From Alkalibacterium kapii (lineage in GTDB: Bacteria > Bacillota > Bacilli > Lactobacillales > Carnobacteriaceae_A), in NCBI RefSeq assembly GCF_007988865.1, contig NZ_BJUY01000003.1, forward strand, positions 62,001-126,000: 64,000 nucleotides of DNA, read 5' to 3'. The notes below the pieces were generated by a model. The model searched no databases. It was not told the origin of the DNA and saw only the letters and a program-made list of their open reading frames with translations. Shown piece by piece: positions 46,274 to 54,980 of the stretch; position 1 is the stretch's first letter; each line of letters opens with the position of its first letter. Position numbers and translations under genes: made by a program.

Positions 46274-47049
46274 AGAAAAAAGTGTTTTCTCTCCTTCTAT
46301 TTTTAATAGGAATATCATTCCTAGCTTATCCTTACATTGCTCATTATATTAATGACTACGCCATACAACAGGAGATAGAGGAATTCGAGACCGTATCTGC
46401 TCAACCTCTTCCCTTTGAAGAAAAACAAGAGATTTGGGATGAAATGGAACGCTATAATGAAATACTTTCAAATAATCCTGATAATACTGTAGAAGATGCT
46501 TTTACGGATGAAGTTATCGCATCAAATGCTTTTTATTCAGATAACGGTGGTCCGAAAGAACCTGCAAACGATGATAATCTCATAGATAACTCTCATGTTG
46601 AAATAGAAGACGTTAGTTCAGTCTCATCTAAAAAATATAAATCTTCTCAATCCTTCTTCTCAGTGATCCGTATTCCTAAAATTAATATTACCCTTCCCAT
46701 TTATCTTGGGGCCTCCGATACTAACTTGATGAAAGGCGCTGCTCAAATCACGGGCACGTCCCTTCCTATTGGAGGCAAAGGTACTCATTCCGTTATTGCA
46801 GGGCACCGTGGTACTCTTAAACATCATATGTTTTTACACCTCAACGACTTAAATAGAGGAGATACTTTCGAAATACAAACGCTAGATGTAACGATGACTT
46901 ATCGCGTCACAGGATCTGCGGTTGTTTTACCTGACGAAGTTGATAGTTTAAGCATTCAAAAAGATAAAGACTTGGTAACCCTCGTCACTTGTTTAAAGTA
47001 TCCTATGAACTATAAACGGCTTCTCGTTCATGGCGAGAGGGTAAACTAG
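46270..47049 (+). CDS. Class C-like sortase 2, no C-terminal helix
   Basis: 259 residues with an N-terminal membrane helix and a complete catalytic triad: His179 (AGHRGT), Cys241 (LVTCLKY) and Arg250 (YKRLLV). The lid motif is DAF (76-78) rather than DPF or DPW, an insert of about 40 residues separates it from the barrel, and the usual C-terminal membrane helix is missing. It may prefer a different subunit or anchor the pilus to the wall. It follows sortase 1 with an ATGA overlap and ends the operon; no clear terminator is seen before the repeat array. Confidence 0.88.
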   Translation: MKKKVFSLLLFLIGISFLAYPYIAHYINDYAIQQEIEEFETVSAQPLPFEEKQEIWDEMERYNEILSNNPDNTVEDAFTDEVIASNAFYSDNGGPKEPANDDNLIDNSHVEIEDVSSVSSKKYKSSQSFFSVIRIPKINITLPIYLGASDTNLMKGAAQITGTSLPIGGKGTHSVIAGHRGTLKHHMFLHLNDLNRGDTFEIQTLDVTMTYRVTGSAVVLPDEVDSLSIQKDKDLVTLVTCLKYPMNYKRLLVHGERVN

Positions 47050-47152
47050 GATTATTGAAATGATTTTGTTGATTTTTATATAGAGAGTTTTACCTGTTGT
47101 TTGTTCGGTTTGGTTCGGTTAGTCACTTTTCGAATCTGTCAAACTTCCGCCT

Positions 47153-47470
47153 CTTCGGCTCTTATCAACTCATTCTCTGATCGTTTCAGCCGAATTTCCT
47201 CTTGCTTCGGCTCTTTCTACCCCATTTTCTGTTCGTATCGACCGAACTTCTCCTTCTTCGGTTCTTTCCATCCCATTCTCTGGTCGTAACAACCGAACAT
47301 CCTCTTGCTTCGGCTCTTTCCATCCCATTCTCTATTCGTGTCGACCGAACTTCCTCTTACTTCGGCTCTTTCCATCCCATTCTCTGATCGTAACAACCGA
47401 ACATCCTCTTGCTTCGGCTCTTTCTACCTCATTTTCTGTTCGTATCGACCGAACTTCTCCATGGTCCGGC
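47153..47470. repeat. 52-bp tandem repeat array 3 (intergenic)
   Basis: Six copies of a 52-bp unit between the sortase and jag genes. The CCGAA anchor starts at 47190, 47242, 47293, 47345, 47397 and 47449. Each unit has TTCGG facing CCGAA. From the second unit on, two types alternate (TCGACCGAACTTC and AACAACCGAACATC), so the true period is about 104 bp. Sequence resembles array 2. Frames at 47101-47529 are repeat artefacts. The rest of the 576-bp gap has no gene. Confidence 0.92.
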
Positions 47471-47571
47471 TCTTTCAAATATATATCAGTTGCTATAGTA
47501 CAATTTATAAATTCTTTATAATAACTTGAAGAATATATAGACTTTGAGCTTTCGTTCAAAAGATTTGATAA

Positions 47572-47610
47572 AAAAAGCTCTCCAGACGTTAATTGTCTGG
47601 AGAGCTTTTT
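47572..47610. terminator. Bidirectional terminator after jag
   Basis: AAAAAGCTCTCCAGAC (47572-47587) pairs perfectly with GTCTGGAGAGCTTTTT (47595-47610), loop of 7. Confidence 0.92.
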
Positions 47611-47625
47611 AAATGACTTATTTAC

Positions 47626-48558
47626 TTACAATGTGAAATCTTCTTCTTTTGAAGGTTCGACTACCAAATAGCGGTGTGGATCTTTCCCTTCAGAATGTGT
47701 TTGGACACCACTGAATCTATTGAGATAGCGGTGAATCTGCTTACGCTCATGTGCAGGCATCGGTTCTAAAATAACTGGACGCTTGGTTCGCTGTACTTTC
47801 TCAGCTGTACGTGTAGCCAGCTGTTCTACGGTCTTTTTACGGCGGTCACGATAATTTTCTGCATCCACCTTGGCGTAGAGTTTATTATCCGCTTCCTGAT
47901 GCATTTGGATCTGCGCTAATGTCTGCAGACTATTCAAGACTTTTCCATGACGACCGATGATCAAACCGGCATCTTTCGTTTCAATCGAGAACTTTACACG
48001 ATTGTAGTCGCGCTTTACATTGATAGTGACATCTTCGACACCCATCTTTGTAGCGACAGTTTTCAAATATTCTGAAACTTTTTGAACAGCAGCCTCGTCC
48101 TGTTCGTTAAACAATTCTTTCTTTTCCTGACTTACATTGTTTGTGTCTTCTGCTTTTTCAGTTTCTACGGTTTCACTAGCATCTTTTACGTTTGAAGCTT
48201 TTTTATCCTCAACTGTTTCATTTGTTTCATTGCCTGTTTCACGCATTTCTTTGTCAGTTTCAGTGTCCGCTTCATCTTCAAGAATACCTTTTTCTTCTTG
48301 TTTTTCAGATGGTTTTATAGTTGTTGATTCTTCTTCACCCAACATGACTTCTTTGGACAATAATTCTTCAACAGCATCTTTTGTATTGGTCTTTTTTACA
48401 ACAACAATGGCATCTTTTTGCCCGATTCCTATGAAGCCTTTTTTACTTTCTTGTACCACTTCTATTATCGCATCTTCTTTATTTATACCTAATGCTTTTA
48501 ATCCTTTTTCAATAGCCGCTTCGGTTGTGGCGGCTTGTGCAGTATATTTGTCATTCAT
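47626..48558 (-). CDS. jag: RNA-binding protein KhpB/Jag
   Basis: RNA-binding protein that works with KhpA in cell elongation and division control. 310 residues: an N-terminal Jag_N domain (about 1-50: GLKALGINKEDAIIEVV, GFIGIGQKDA), a long acidic low-complexity linker (about 75-160), a KH domain with GLIIGRHGKVLNSLQ, and a C-terminal R3H domain (ERKQIHRYLNRF). I choose ATG 48558, 9 bases after GGAGG. It lies at the end of rpmH-rnpA-yidC-jag, the conserved order left of oriC. Confidence 0.93.
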   Translation of the reverse strand: MNDKYTAQAATTEAAIEKGLKALGINKEDAIIEVVQESKKGFIGIGQKDAIVVVKKTNTKDAVEELLSKEVMLGEEESTTIKPSEKQEEKGILEDEADTETDKEMRETGNETNETVEDKKASNVKDASETVETEKAEDTNNVSQEKKELFNEQDEAAVQKVSEYLKTVATKMGVEDVTINVKRDYNRVKFSIETKDAGLIIGRHGKVLNSLQTLAQIQMHQEADNKLYAKVDAENYRDRRKKTVEQLATRTAEKVQRTKRPVILEPMPAHERKQIHRYLNRFSGVQTHSEGKDPHRYLVVEPSKEEDFTL

Positions 48559-48630
48559 GAATACTATCCTCCATTCCAAATTTTGCTCACCTATATTTTA
48601 CCAAATAAATAAGCATAAGTCAGAAGAATT

Positions 48631-49476
48631 TTATTTTTTTATATTTCTTCTTTGTTTCTGTGCTTTTTTCAAGGCGCGTCTACGCTGACGTTCTTCTTCC
48701 TGCTGGCGTGCTTCTTTTTCCTGACGCTCTCTTCTCGCTTTAAACGGATTTTGGAAAAGCAAGGTCTGGATAACAGCAAATCCGTTTGAAACTGTGAAGT
48801 ACAAGGCTAAAGCACTTGATAAACGCAAGGTAATAAAGACGATAAAGAGCGGCATGACATAAGTAATGAATTTATTCCCAGCCTGAGGTCTTCCCATACT
48901 CATTAGAACTGAATTTCCTAAAGTGAATAATCCCGCTAGAATAGGTAAAAGGAAATACGGGTCCGGATCGCCCAGGTTCACCCACAAAAAATCTCCCGTT
49001 GCCAGAATAGGCGTACGGTTAACCGCCTGATAAAGAGCAATAAACACGGGCATTTGAATCAGCATTGGCAAACAGCCCATATACGGATTGACACCGGCTT
49101 CACTATAGAGACGCTGTTGTTCTTCTCGTAGTTTTTCTTGTGTTTCTGTATCTTTAGCTGAATATTTATCTCTCAACTCTTGTATCTGTGGGTTGATTTC
49201 ATTCATCTGCTGCATGTTTTTTTGTTGAAAGTGAGTAAATGGAATCAGCAGGGCTCGAACAATGACCGTAAAAAGAATAATTCCTATACCATAATTTCCA
49301 CCAAAGAAGTTGGATAACCAGATGATCGCTCGGGCAAAGTTATAAATTATTACCCCTTCCCAAATTCCTGTACTGTCTGAAGTTACTGGCTCTGTTCCGC
49401 ATGCTGATAAAAACACAACCAAACCAAGCATCGATAATGACAAAAGCAATCGCTTACGTTTTCTTAAAAAATTCAC
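48631..49476 (-). CDS. yidC: Membrane protein insertase YidC
   Basis: Inserts and folds membrane proteins with or without Sec. The 281-residue form starts at GTG 49476, with GAGGAG 6 bases upstream. The lipoprotein signal ends LSAC (Cys26). Five membrane helices and the conserved Arg in the hydrophilic groove (IVRALLIPFTHFQQK) match Gram-positive YidC1. The C-terminal tail is rich in Arg, Lys and Glu (RRERQEKEARQQEEERQRRR), which may contact the ribosome. It lies 51 bp downstream of rnpA on the same strand. Confidence 0.95.
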   Translation of the reverse strand: MNFLRKRKRLLLSLSMLGLVVFLSACGTEPVTSDSTGIWEGVIIYNFARAIIWLSNFFGGNYGIGIILFTVIVRALLIPFTHFQQKNMQQMNEINPQIQELRDKYSAKDTETQEKLREEQQRLYSEAGVNPYMGCLPMLIQMPVFIALYQAVNRTPILATGDFLWVNLGDPDPYFLLPILAGLFTLGNSVLMSMGRPQAGNKFITYVMPLFIVFITLRLSSALALYFTVSNGFAVIQTLLFQNPFKARRERQEKEARQQEEERQRRRALKKAQKQRRNIKK

Positions 49477-49527
49477 GTACTTCTCCTCTTTTCTAAACAT
49501 CATTAACCTTATTTTTTAAAATCCAAA

Positions 49528-49878
49528 TTAATTCTCTTTTAATATATGAGCCCGTTTCAAAACATGTAAGAGACTCTTTTTAATTTCATGGTAGTCCATA
49601 TGACTGACTGGCGCTCTGGCAATCACGATAAAATCCTGTTCTGGTTTGATTAAATCTTTCTGATCGAATTCTATTAAACAATGTCTTATCTTACGTTTAA
49701 TTGAATTTCTGACAACAGCATTGCCTAATTTTTTTCCAACCGATAGCCCGACGCGGAAATGTTTTTGTTTTTCTTTTTCTAGACTGTACACCACAAATTG
49801 CCGGTTGGCCATCGACTGTCCTTGATGAAAGACTTTTTGAAAGTCTGCTTCAGTTTTTACACGATAAGCTTTTTTCAT
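49528..49878 (-). CDS. rnpA: Ribonuclease P protein component
   Basis: Protein cofactor of RNase P for tRNA 5' maturation. 116 residues with the conserved [25 protein letters not shown] stretch (split here as [12 protein letters not shown] and [13 protein letters not shown]) that contacts the RNA. Normal length. A weak AAAGATGGG precedes the ATG. An intrinsic terminator lies between it and rpmH, so part of the transcript stops before it. Confidence 0.95.
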   Translation of the reverse strand: MKKAYRVKTEADFQKVFHQGQSMANRQFVVYSLEKEKQKHFRVGLSVGKKLGNAVVRNSIKRKIRHCLIEFDQKDLIKPEQDFIVIARAPVSHMDYHEIKKSLLHVLKRAHILKEN

Positions 49879-49922
49879 TAATGTCCCATCTTTCTAAATT
49901 AACTAAGTACACTGCTTTTTTA

Positions 49923-49980
49923 TATAAAAAAAAGGCAACGCGCTCTCACCCAATATTCCAGCAAGAAGCTTCCGTCGCCT
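49923..49980 (-). terminator. Terminator between rpmH and rnpA
   Basis: On the minus strand AGGCGACG and CGTTGCCT (49980-49933) form an 8-bp stem with one G-U pair around a loop that can fold further, followed by a T7-8 run. It would cut rnpA expression relative to rpmH. Confidence 0.7.
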
Positions 49981-49987
49981 AGCGTCA

Positions 49988-50128
49988 TTAAGCAGAAATT
50001 CTTTTTCTTCCTTTACGACGTCTGTTTTGTAGTACTCTACGTCCATTTTTAGTACTCATACGTTTTCTGAATCCGTGTACTCTTTGACGTTTACGTTTTT
50101 TTGGTTGATATGTTAATCCTTGTGCCAT
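49988..50128 (-). CDS. rpmH: 50S ribosomal protein L34
   Basis: 46-residue highly basic protein ([20 protein letters not shown], then [18 protein letters not shown]). The TYQP, HGFRKRM and RRRKGRK segments are diagnostic of L34. The ATG (50126-50128) is preceded on the complement by AGGAGGTGTTTGCCG. Its N-terminal MAQG is a few residues longer than the common MKRTYQP form. It is the first gene left of oriC, transcribed away from it. Confidence 0.96.
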   Translation of the reverse strand: MAQGLTYQPKKRKRQRVHGFRKRMSTKNGRRVLQNRRRKGRKRISA

Positions 50129-50320
50129 CGGCAAACACCTCCTGAACCTTTCCTTATATCTTCTGTACTCAAGTAAGCAATGTCAGACTATCACTTTAAA
50201 CTATATAGACAGACTATATTATTCTAGAAAAAATTTTGACTATTGTCAAGTTATTTTCCTATAAATCTAAGTCTATCCATCACAATTATGTGAATGAAAA
50301 AAAATAATTATACCAAATAG

Positions 50321-50611
50321 ATATCCACATGTTAAGAATAACTCTGCTTTCTTCTTTTCTTGTCCACTGCTTTTTTAACAGACTATCCACAACTGCACAG
50401 CGTGTGAATGTAACTTGCGCACAGACTTATTTTACTTGTGCATAACCTCCCTAAGCATTGTAACCAAAGACATAACCAGTGAATAGTTATCCACATTCTG
50501 TGTTAATAATCCATTCCGTAAAATTAATATCCACACTTCTTTCCATGCTGTGGATATCTTTGTTCGCATGCTGTGGAATTTTTATTAACAATTTCTTTCA
50601 ATTGTGGAAAA
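50321..50611. other. oriC: oriC part 1: DnaA-box cluster upstream of dnaA
   Basis: DnaA boxes or close variants at 50321 (ATATCCACA), 50383 (CTATCCACA), 50437 (TGTGCATAA), 50487 (TTATCCACA, perfect), 50527 (ATATCCACA), 50549 (TGTGGATAT), 50572 (TGTGGAATT) and 50603 (TGTGGAAAA). They fill the rpmH-dnaA gap (538 bp) together with the dnaA promoter region. Confidence 0.88.
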
Positions 50612-50666
50612 CTGATTTAAAACGTGATAAAATGAAAAAAGTAACTTCACGGCGAGGAGGAAAATA

Positions 50667-52001
50667 ATGGACAATATACATACAGTCTGGATATATCTTC
50701 AAGATAAATTTAAAGAAACCCTTTCAAAAGTCAGCTATGATACATGGATTCAAAGTGCCAGCCTCGTCAGACTCTCTGATAATTCAATCACGATCGAGGT
50801 CCCTTCCAGCCTGCATAAAGAGTACTGGAAGAATAACCTTTCCACTAAAGTGGTCGAATATCTCTATGAATATCTTGGTCGGGAAATTTCTCCGTTATTT
50901 GTGACAGCTGATGAACAAGCTGCTTATATGGATCAGGATACAAGTGATAAAATCAATTCATTCACTTCAGAAAGCAAATCAAGTACTTTAAACAGTAAAT
51001 ACACGTTTGATACATTTGTGATCGGTAAAGGCAATCAAATGGCTCACGCCGCTGCTTTAGTTGTTGCAGAAGAACCGGGAACGATTTACAACCCTCTCTT
51101 CTTCTACGGGGGGGTTGGCTTGGGTAAAACTCACTTGATGCATGCAATCGGGCACCAGTATTTACAAATCAATCCGAATGCCCGTATTAAATATGTCTCC
51201 AGTGAGAATTTCGCTAATGACTTTATTAATTCGATTCAAAACCGAACACAGGAAAAATTCAGGCAGAATTACCGGAATGTAGATTTGCTTCTGGTCGATG
51301 ATATTCAGTTTTTTGCTGATAAAGAAGGAACGCAGGAAGAATTTTTCCATACATTCAATGCGCTTTATGATGACCGTAAACAGATCGTTTTGACAAGTGA
51401 CCGTCTGCCGAATGAAATTCCTAAACTGCAGGAAAGACTGGTTTCCCGCTTTGCCTGGGGACTTTCTGTAGACATCACGCCGCCTGACCTTGAAACACGT
51501 ATAGCAATTTTACGTAAAAAAGCGAATGCGGAAGGTTTGGAAATTCCAAATGATACCTTAAGTTATATTGCCGGACAAATCGATTCGAATATCAGAGAAC
51601 TGGAAGGTGCCTTGGTGCGCGTACAGGCGTATTCAGCGATCCAGCGCAGCGATATCACGACTAGTCTTGCTGCTGATGCGTTGAAAAGCATGATCAAAAA
51701 TGATGGCAAGCAAAATATTTCCATCGCTTCCATCCAGCAAAAAGTCAGTAAATACTATCAAATCTCTTTAACTGATCTAAAAGGGAAAAAAAGAGTGCGT
51801 CAAATCGTACTGCCACGTCAGATCGCTATGTACCTGTCACGAGAGCTGACCAGTACCTCCTTGCCTAAAATCGGAAAAGAGTTTGGAGGCAAAGATCATA
51901 CGACAGTCATTCACGCTCATGAAAAAATTAAAAAAGTTTTGAACGAAGAAGAAGATGGAGAAATGCGGGAGCAGATCGAGGAAATAAAGAAAAGTCTTTA
52001 A
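50667..52001 (+). CDS. dnaA: Chromosomal replication initiator DnaA
   Basis: Binds DnaA boxes at oriC and opens the DNA. 444 residues: N-terminal helicase-loading domain I, a short linker, the AAA+ domain with Walker [16 protein letters not shown] (about 148) and Walker [14 protein letters not shown], and the C-terminal helix-turn-helix with [15 protein letters not shown] that reads the box. GAGGAGG precedes the ATG. The gene sits between the two box clusters, so it probably regulates itself. Confidence 0.97.
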   Translation: MDNIHTVWIYLQDKFKETLSKVSYDTWIQSASLVRLSDNSITIEVPSSLHKEYWKNNLSTKVVEYLYEYLGREISPLFVTADEQAAYMDQDTSDKINSFTSESKSSTLNSKYTFDTFVIGKGNQMAHAAALVVAEEPGTIYNPLFFYGGVGLGKTHLMHAIGHQYLQINPNARIKYVSSENFANDFINSIQNRTQEKFRQNYRNVDLLLVDDIQFFADKEGTQEEFFHTFNALYDDRKQIVLTSDRLPNEIPKLQERLVSRFAWGLSVDITPPDLETRIAILRKKANAEGLEIPNDTLSYIAGQIDSNIRELEGALVRVQAYSAIQRSDITTSLAADALKSMIKNDGKQNISIASIQQKVSKYYQISLTDLKGKKRVRQIVLPRQIAMYLSRELTSTSLPKIGKEFGGKDHTTVIHAHEKIKKVLNEEEDGEMREQIEEIKKSL

Positions 52002-52009
52002 AAAGATCC

Positions 52010-52150
52010 TGTGGATAAAAACGAAAGTTAATCACACACTTATACACAGTTTATCCACATGTGTATAAGCCTTGTTTCTCATTGTTTTTAAAGTTTTCCA
52101 CAGTATGCACAGGGCCTACTACTATTACTAAGTATTTATATTAATATATA
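52010..52150. other. oriC: oriC part 2: DnaA boxes, DnaA-trio and unwinding element
   Basis: Boxes at 52010 (TGTGGATAA), 52040 (TTATACACA), 52051 (TTATCCACA), 52060 (TGTGTATAA) and 52094 (TTTTCCACA). They are followed by CTACTACTATTACTA (52116-52130), the DnaA-trio, and an AT-only-like stretch to about 52150. This is the Bacillus layout of basal unwinding system next to dnaN. Confidence 0.9.
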
Positions 52151-52190
52151 ATATGTAGTGGGTCACTAAATTAAATAATGGAGGATGACC

Positions 52191-53330
52191 ATGAAATTCA
52201 CCGTCAATCGAGCAATATTTTTGAAAAAATTAAAAGATGTCCAGTTAGCTGTTTCATCTAGAGCAACCATTCCTATATTGACCGGGATCAAATTAATAGC
52301 GGACTCTGAAGGAATAAAAATGACAGGAAGTAATTCAGACATTTCAATTGAAACCATTTTAACTGTTTCAAATGAGGCTGCAGAATTGACTATTGACGCT
52401 CCTGGAGAAGTTGTGCTTCAGCCTGCCCGTTTTTTCAGTGACATCGTCAATAAACTGCCAGATGAGACATTTACTGTTGAAGTTAAAAACGGTGTTCAGA
52501 CATCCATAACATCAGCTTCATCTGCCTTTGTCATCAATGGCTTAGATGCCGTCAATTATCCAAGGCTTCCAGAAATAGATACAAAAGATGCTTTTACTTT
52601 ACCTGTCAATCTTTTAAAAAAAATCATCAAGCAAACAGTCATTGCGGTATCTACTCATGAAAGCCGTCCGATACTTACAGGTATCCACTTTATCATTAAA
52701 GATGGTAAACTGAAGGCCGTTGCAACAGATAGTCACCGTTTAAGTCAGCGTGTTATACCTATTGAAGGAACCGAGAATCTTTCCTACGATTTGGTTATTC
52801 CAGGCAAAAGTCTGCAGGAACTGACACGTCTTCTTGATGATAGTCTCGATGAAATCGAAGTGTCTGTAGCTGAAAACCAGATTCTGTTCAAAACGGAAGA
52901 TACGTACTTTTATTCGCGCTTACTTGAAGGAAATTATCCTGATACAAACAGATTGATCCCTGAGAGTTCATCAACACAACTGACACTTGAAGCCAGCACG
53001 CTGCTTGGTGCGGTCGAACGAGCCAGTCTTTTATCACATGAAGGGAAAAACAATGTAGTCAAGCTTACAGTTAAAGATAACAGTGTGGAAATAACAGGTA
53101 ATTCACCGGAAGTGGGTCGTGTAAACGAACAAGTAACCTTCAATGATTTAAAAGGTGAAGATATGGAAATTTCCTTTAATCCAGACTATTTGAAAGCGGC
53201 TTTGACAACGTTCGGTTCTATTGAGGTCACTTTAAAACTGATTTCCACATTACGTCCATTTGTACTTGTGCCAAGTGAAAATAATGACGAGTTTATTCAA
53301 CTGATCACCCCCATCCGTACATCCAGCTAA
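52191..53330 (+). CDS. dnaN: DNA polymerase III beta (sliding clamp)
   Basis: Ring-shaped processivity clamp. 379 residues with three similar domains; the N-terminal MKFTVNRAIFLKKL and the RPILTGIHF and ATDSHRLSQR segments are characteristic. The start is ATG 52191, 6 bases after GGAGG; an ATG at 52185 touches the GGAGG. Normal length. A terminator follows, so yaaA-recF-gyrB probably have their own promoter. Confidence 0.97.
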   Translation: MKFTVNRAIFLKKLKDVQLAVSSRATIPILTGIKLIADSEGIKMTGSNSDISIETILTVSNEAAELTIDAPGEVVLQPARFFSDIVNKLPDETFTVEVKNGVQTSITSASSAFVINGLDAVNYPRLPEIDTKDAFTLPVNLLKKIIKQTVIAVSTHESRPILTGIHFIIKDGKLKAVATDSHRLSQRVIPIEGTENLSYDLVIPGKSLQELTRLLDDSLDEIEVSVAENQILFKTEDTYFYSRLLEGNYPDTNRLIPESSSTQLTLEASTLLGAVERASLLSHEGKNNVVKLTVKDNSVEITGNSPEVGRVNEQVTFNDLKGEDMEISFNPDYLKAALTTFGSIEVTLKLISTLRPFVLVPSENNDEFIQLITPIRTSS

Positions 53331-53350
53331 CTATTTAAAACAACTGACTT

Positions 53351-53380
53351 AAAAAAAAGACCCGCTCGGGTCTTTTTTTT
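53351..53380 (+). terminator. Intrinsic terminator of dnaN
   Basis: AAAAAAGACCCG pairs with CGGGTCTTTTTT, giving a short GC-rich stem and T8. A 240-bp gap with a possible TATAAT (about 53557) before yaaA follows. Confidence 0.9.
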
Positions 53381-53623
53381 CTCTTTCACTGTAAACTAAT
53401 GAACGAAACTGTGACAGGCAAATCTTTTTAATTCTGCTAAAATTTCATTTCTAAGAAGATTCAGACCTGAAAAGTATTTTTGATCGTTTAACTATAAAAA
53501 TCGATTAGAATGCTTATTTTACTAGATAGATTTGTTTTAAGTCCCTATTTAAGGTATAATATGGAGAGAAATGAATAGGCAGAAAAGCAGATATACCTGT
53601 TTACTTTGAAGGAGTCGAAAAGA

Positions 53624-53854
53624 ATGTCTGAAATGATAAAAATCGATGATGAAATGATCAATTTAGGTCAGTTTTTAAAACATGCCAATATTATATCAAG
53701 CGGGGGAATGGCTAAGCCTTTTCTTTTAGATTACAAAATATGGGTCAATGATGAGCGTGAAGACCGTCGCGGCAGAAAATTGTATCCTGGTGATACGGTC
53801 AAAATAGAAGAATTCGGAACATATACGATAACAACCTCTGCTGACGGAGAATAA
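53624..53854 (+). CDS. yaaA: S4-domain RNA-binding protein YaaA
   Basis: 76-residue S4-like domain (INLGQFLKHANIISSGGMAK, then WVNDEREDRRGRKLYPGD) of the YaaA/RlbA type found between dnaN and recF in Firmicutes. Role is unclear; it probably binds RNA or ribosome parts. The start is ATG 53624, 9 bases after AAGGAG; an upstream TTG at 53606 is unlikely. Two bases separate it from recF. Confidence 0.9.
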   Translation: MSEMIKIDDEMINLGQFLKHANIISSGGMAKPFLLDYKIWVNDEREDRRGRKLYPGDTVKIEEFGTYTITTSADGE

Positions 53855-53856
53855 CT

Positions 53857-54978
53857 ATGCTTTTAAAAGATATTTCTTTAAAAGGCTATAGAAATTACGA
53901 AAAAGCAGTTGTTACTTTCTCTAAGAATATCAATGTTTTTTTAGGTGAGAATGCTCAAGGTAAAACGAACATGATGGAGAGTATTTATGTTTTGGCCATG
54001 GCTCGGAGTCACCGAACGGCGAATGATAAAGAACTGATCGGCTGGGAACAGGATTTTGCTAAAGTGTCGGGCAACGTTATTACTGAAAAAACCTCTTATC
54101 CACTTGAAATCGTGTTGTCGAAAAAAGGAAAGAAAGCCAGACTGAATCATCTTGAGCAAAAAAAATTAAGCACTTATATCGGTCACTTGAATGTGATTTT
54201 ATTTGCTCCGGAAGATTTAGCTTTAGTCAAAGGATCTCCATCAGTGAGACGCAAGTTTCTGGATATGGAAATGGGACAGATGAGTGCCATTTATCTGTAT
54301 CATCTTGTGGAGTATCAAAAAATTCTGAAACAGCGTAACGTGTACTTGAAGCAGAATCGAAAAAATAAAAAAATAGATAAAACCTACTTATCTATACTGA
54401 ATGAACAACTAGCGGCAGAAGGTGCTGAGGTACTTGCTGAACGCTTTTCTTTTGTTAAACGGCTGGAAAAATGGGCACAGCCCATTCACGCAGATATCAG
54501 TCAGGAAAAAGAAGAGCTGATTTTAGACTATGCTTCGTCTATAACTCTGCAGTCGAAAAAAGACAAAGATATGATAATGAAAAATTTACTTGAACACTAT
54601 GAAAAAAATGAGCGTAGAGAAATGGAGCAGGGTACGACCCTTACAGGACCGCATCGAGACGATATAAAATTTTTTGTTAACGGTAAAAATGTGCAGACTT
54701 ATGGTTCACAGGGACAACAGCGTACGACTGCCTTGAGTGTGAAGCTGGCTGAAATCGAGTTGATGAAAGAAATGACCGGAGAATACCCCGTGCTTCTTCT
54801 TGATGACGTATTAAGCGAGCTGGATGATGATCGTCAGACACATTTATTGAAGTCTATTCAAGATAAAGTACAGACTTTTCTGACAACAACAAGTTTAGAT
54901 GGAGTGAAAAAAGAATTGCTCCATGATCCACGTATTTTCACCGTGATAAACGGGCAGATTGAAATGGAGAGTGAATAA
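53857..54978 (+). CDS. recF: DNA repair and recombination protein RecF
   Basis: SMC-like ATPase that helps load RecA at single-strand gaps. 373 residues: Walker [13 protein letters not shown] (about 30-41), a helical middle part, the signature [18 protein letters not shown] and Walker [17 protein letters not shown]. It starts two bases after yaaA and ends two bases before gyrB, so the three are tightly coupled. Confidence 0.97.
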   Translation: MLLKDISLKGYRNYEKAVVTFSKNINVFLGENAQGKTNMMESIYVLAMARSHRTANDKELIGWEQDFAKVSGNVITEKTSYPLEIVLSKKGKKARLNHLEQKKLSTYIGHLNVILFAPEDLALVKGSPSVRRKFLDMEMGQMSAIYLYHLVEYQKILKQRNVYLKQNRKNKKIDKTYLSILNEQLAAEGAEVLAERFSFVKRLEKWAQPIHADISQEKEELILDYASSITLQSKKDKDMIMKNLLEHYEKNERREMEQGTTLTGPHRDDIKFFVNGKNVQTYGSQGQQRTTALSVKLAEIELMKEMTGEYPVLLLDDVLSELDDDRQTHLLKSIQDKVQTFLTTTSLDGVKKELLHDPRIFTVINGQIEMESE

Positions 54979-54980
54979 AA

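Noticed and set aside
702-47470. CRISPR arrays
   Set aside because: Units vary throughout their length, there are no unique spacers between exact repeats, and no cas genes are present.
47101-47529. Three overlapping frames of 61-74 codons in array 3
   Set aside because: Same cause as in the other arrays.
19895-47625. A mobile island with integrase or IS ends between mnmE and jag
   Set aside because: No integrase, transposase, tRNA attachment site or boundary repeats were seen; gain by another route is possible, but a mobile element cannot be claimed.
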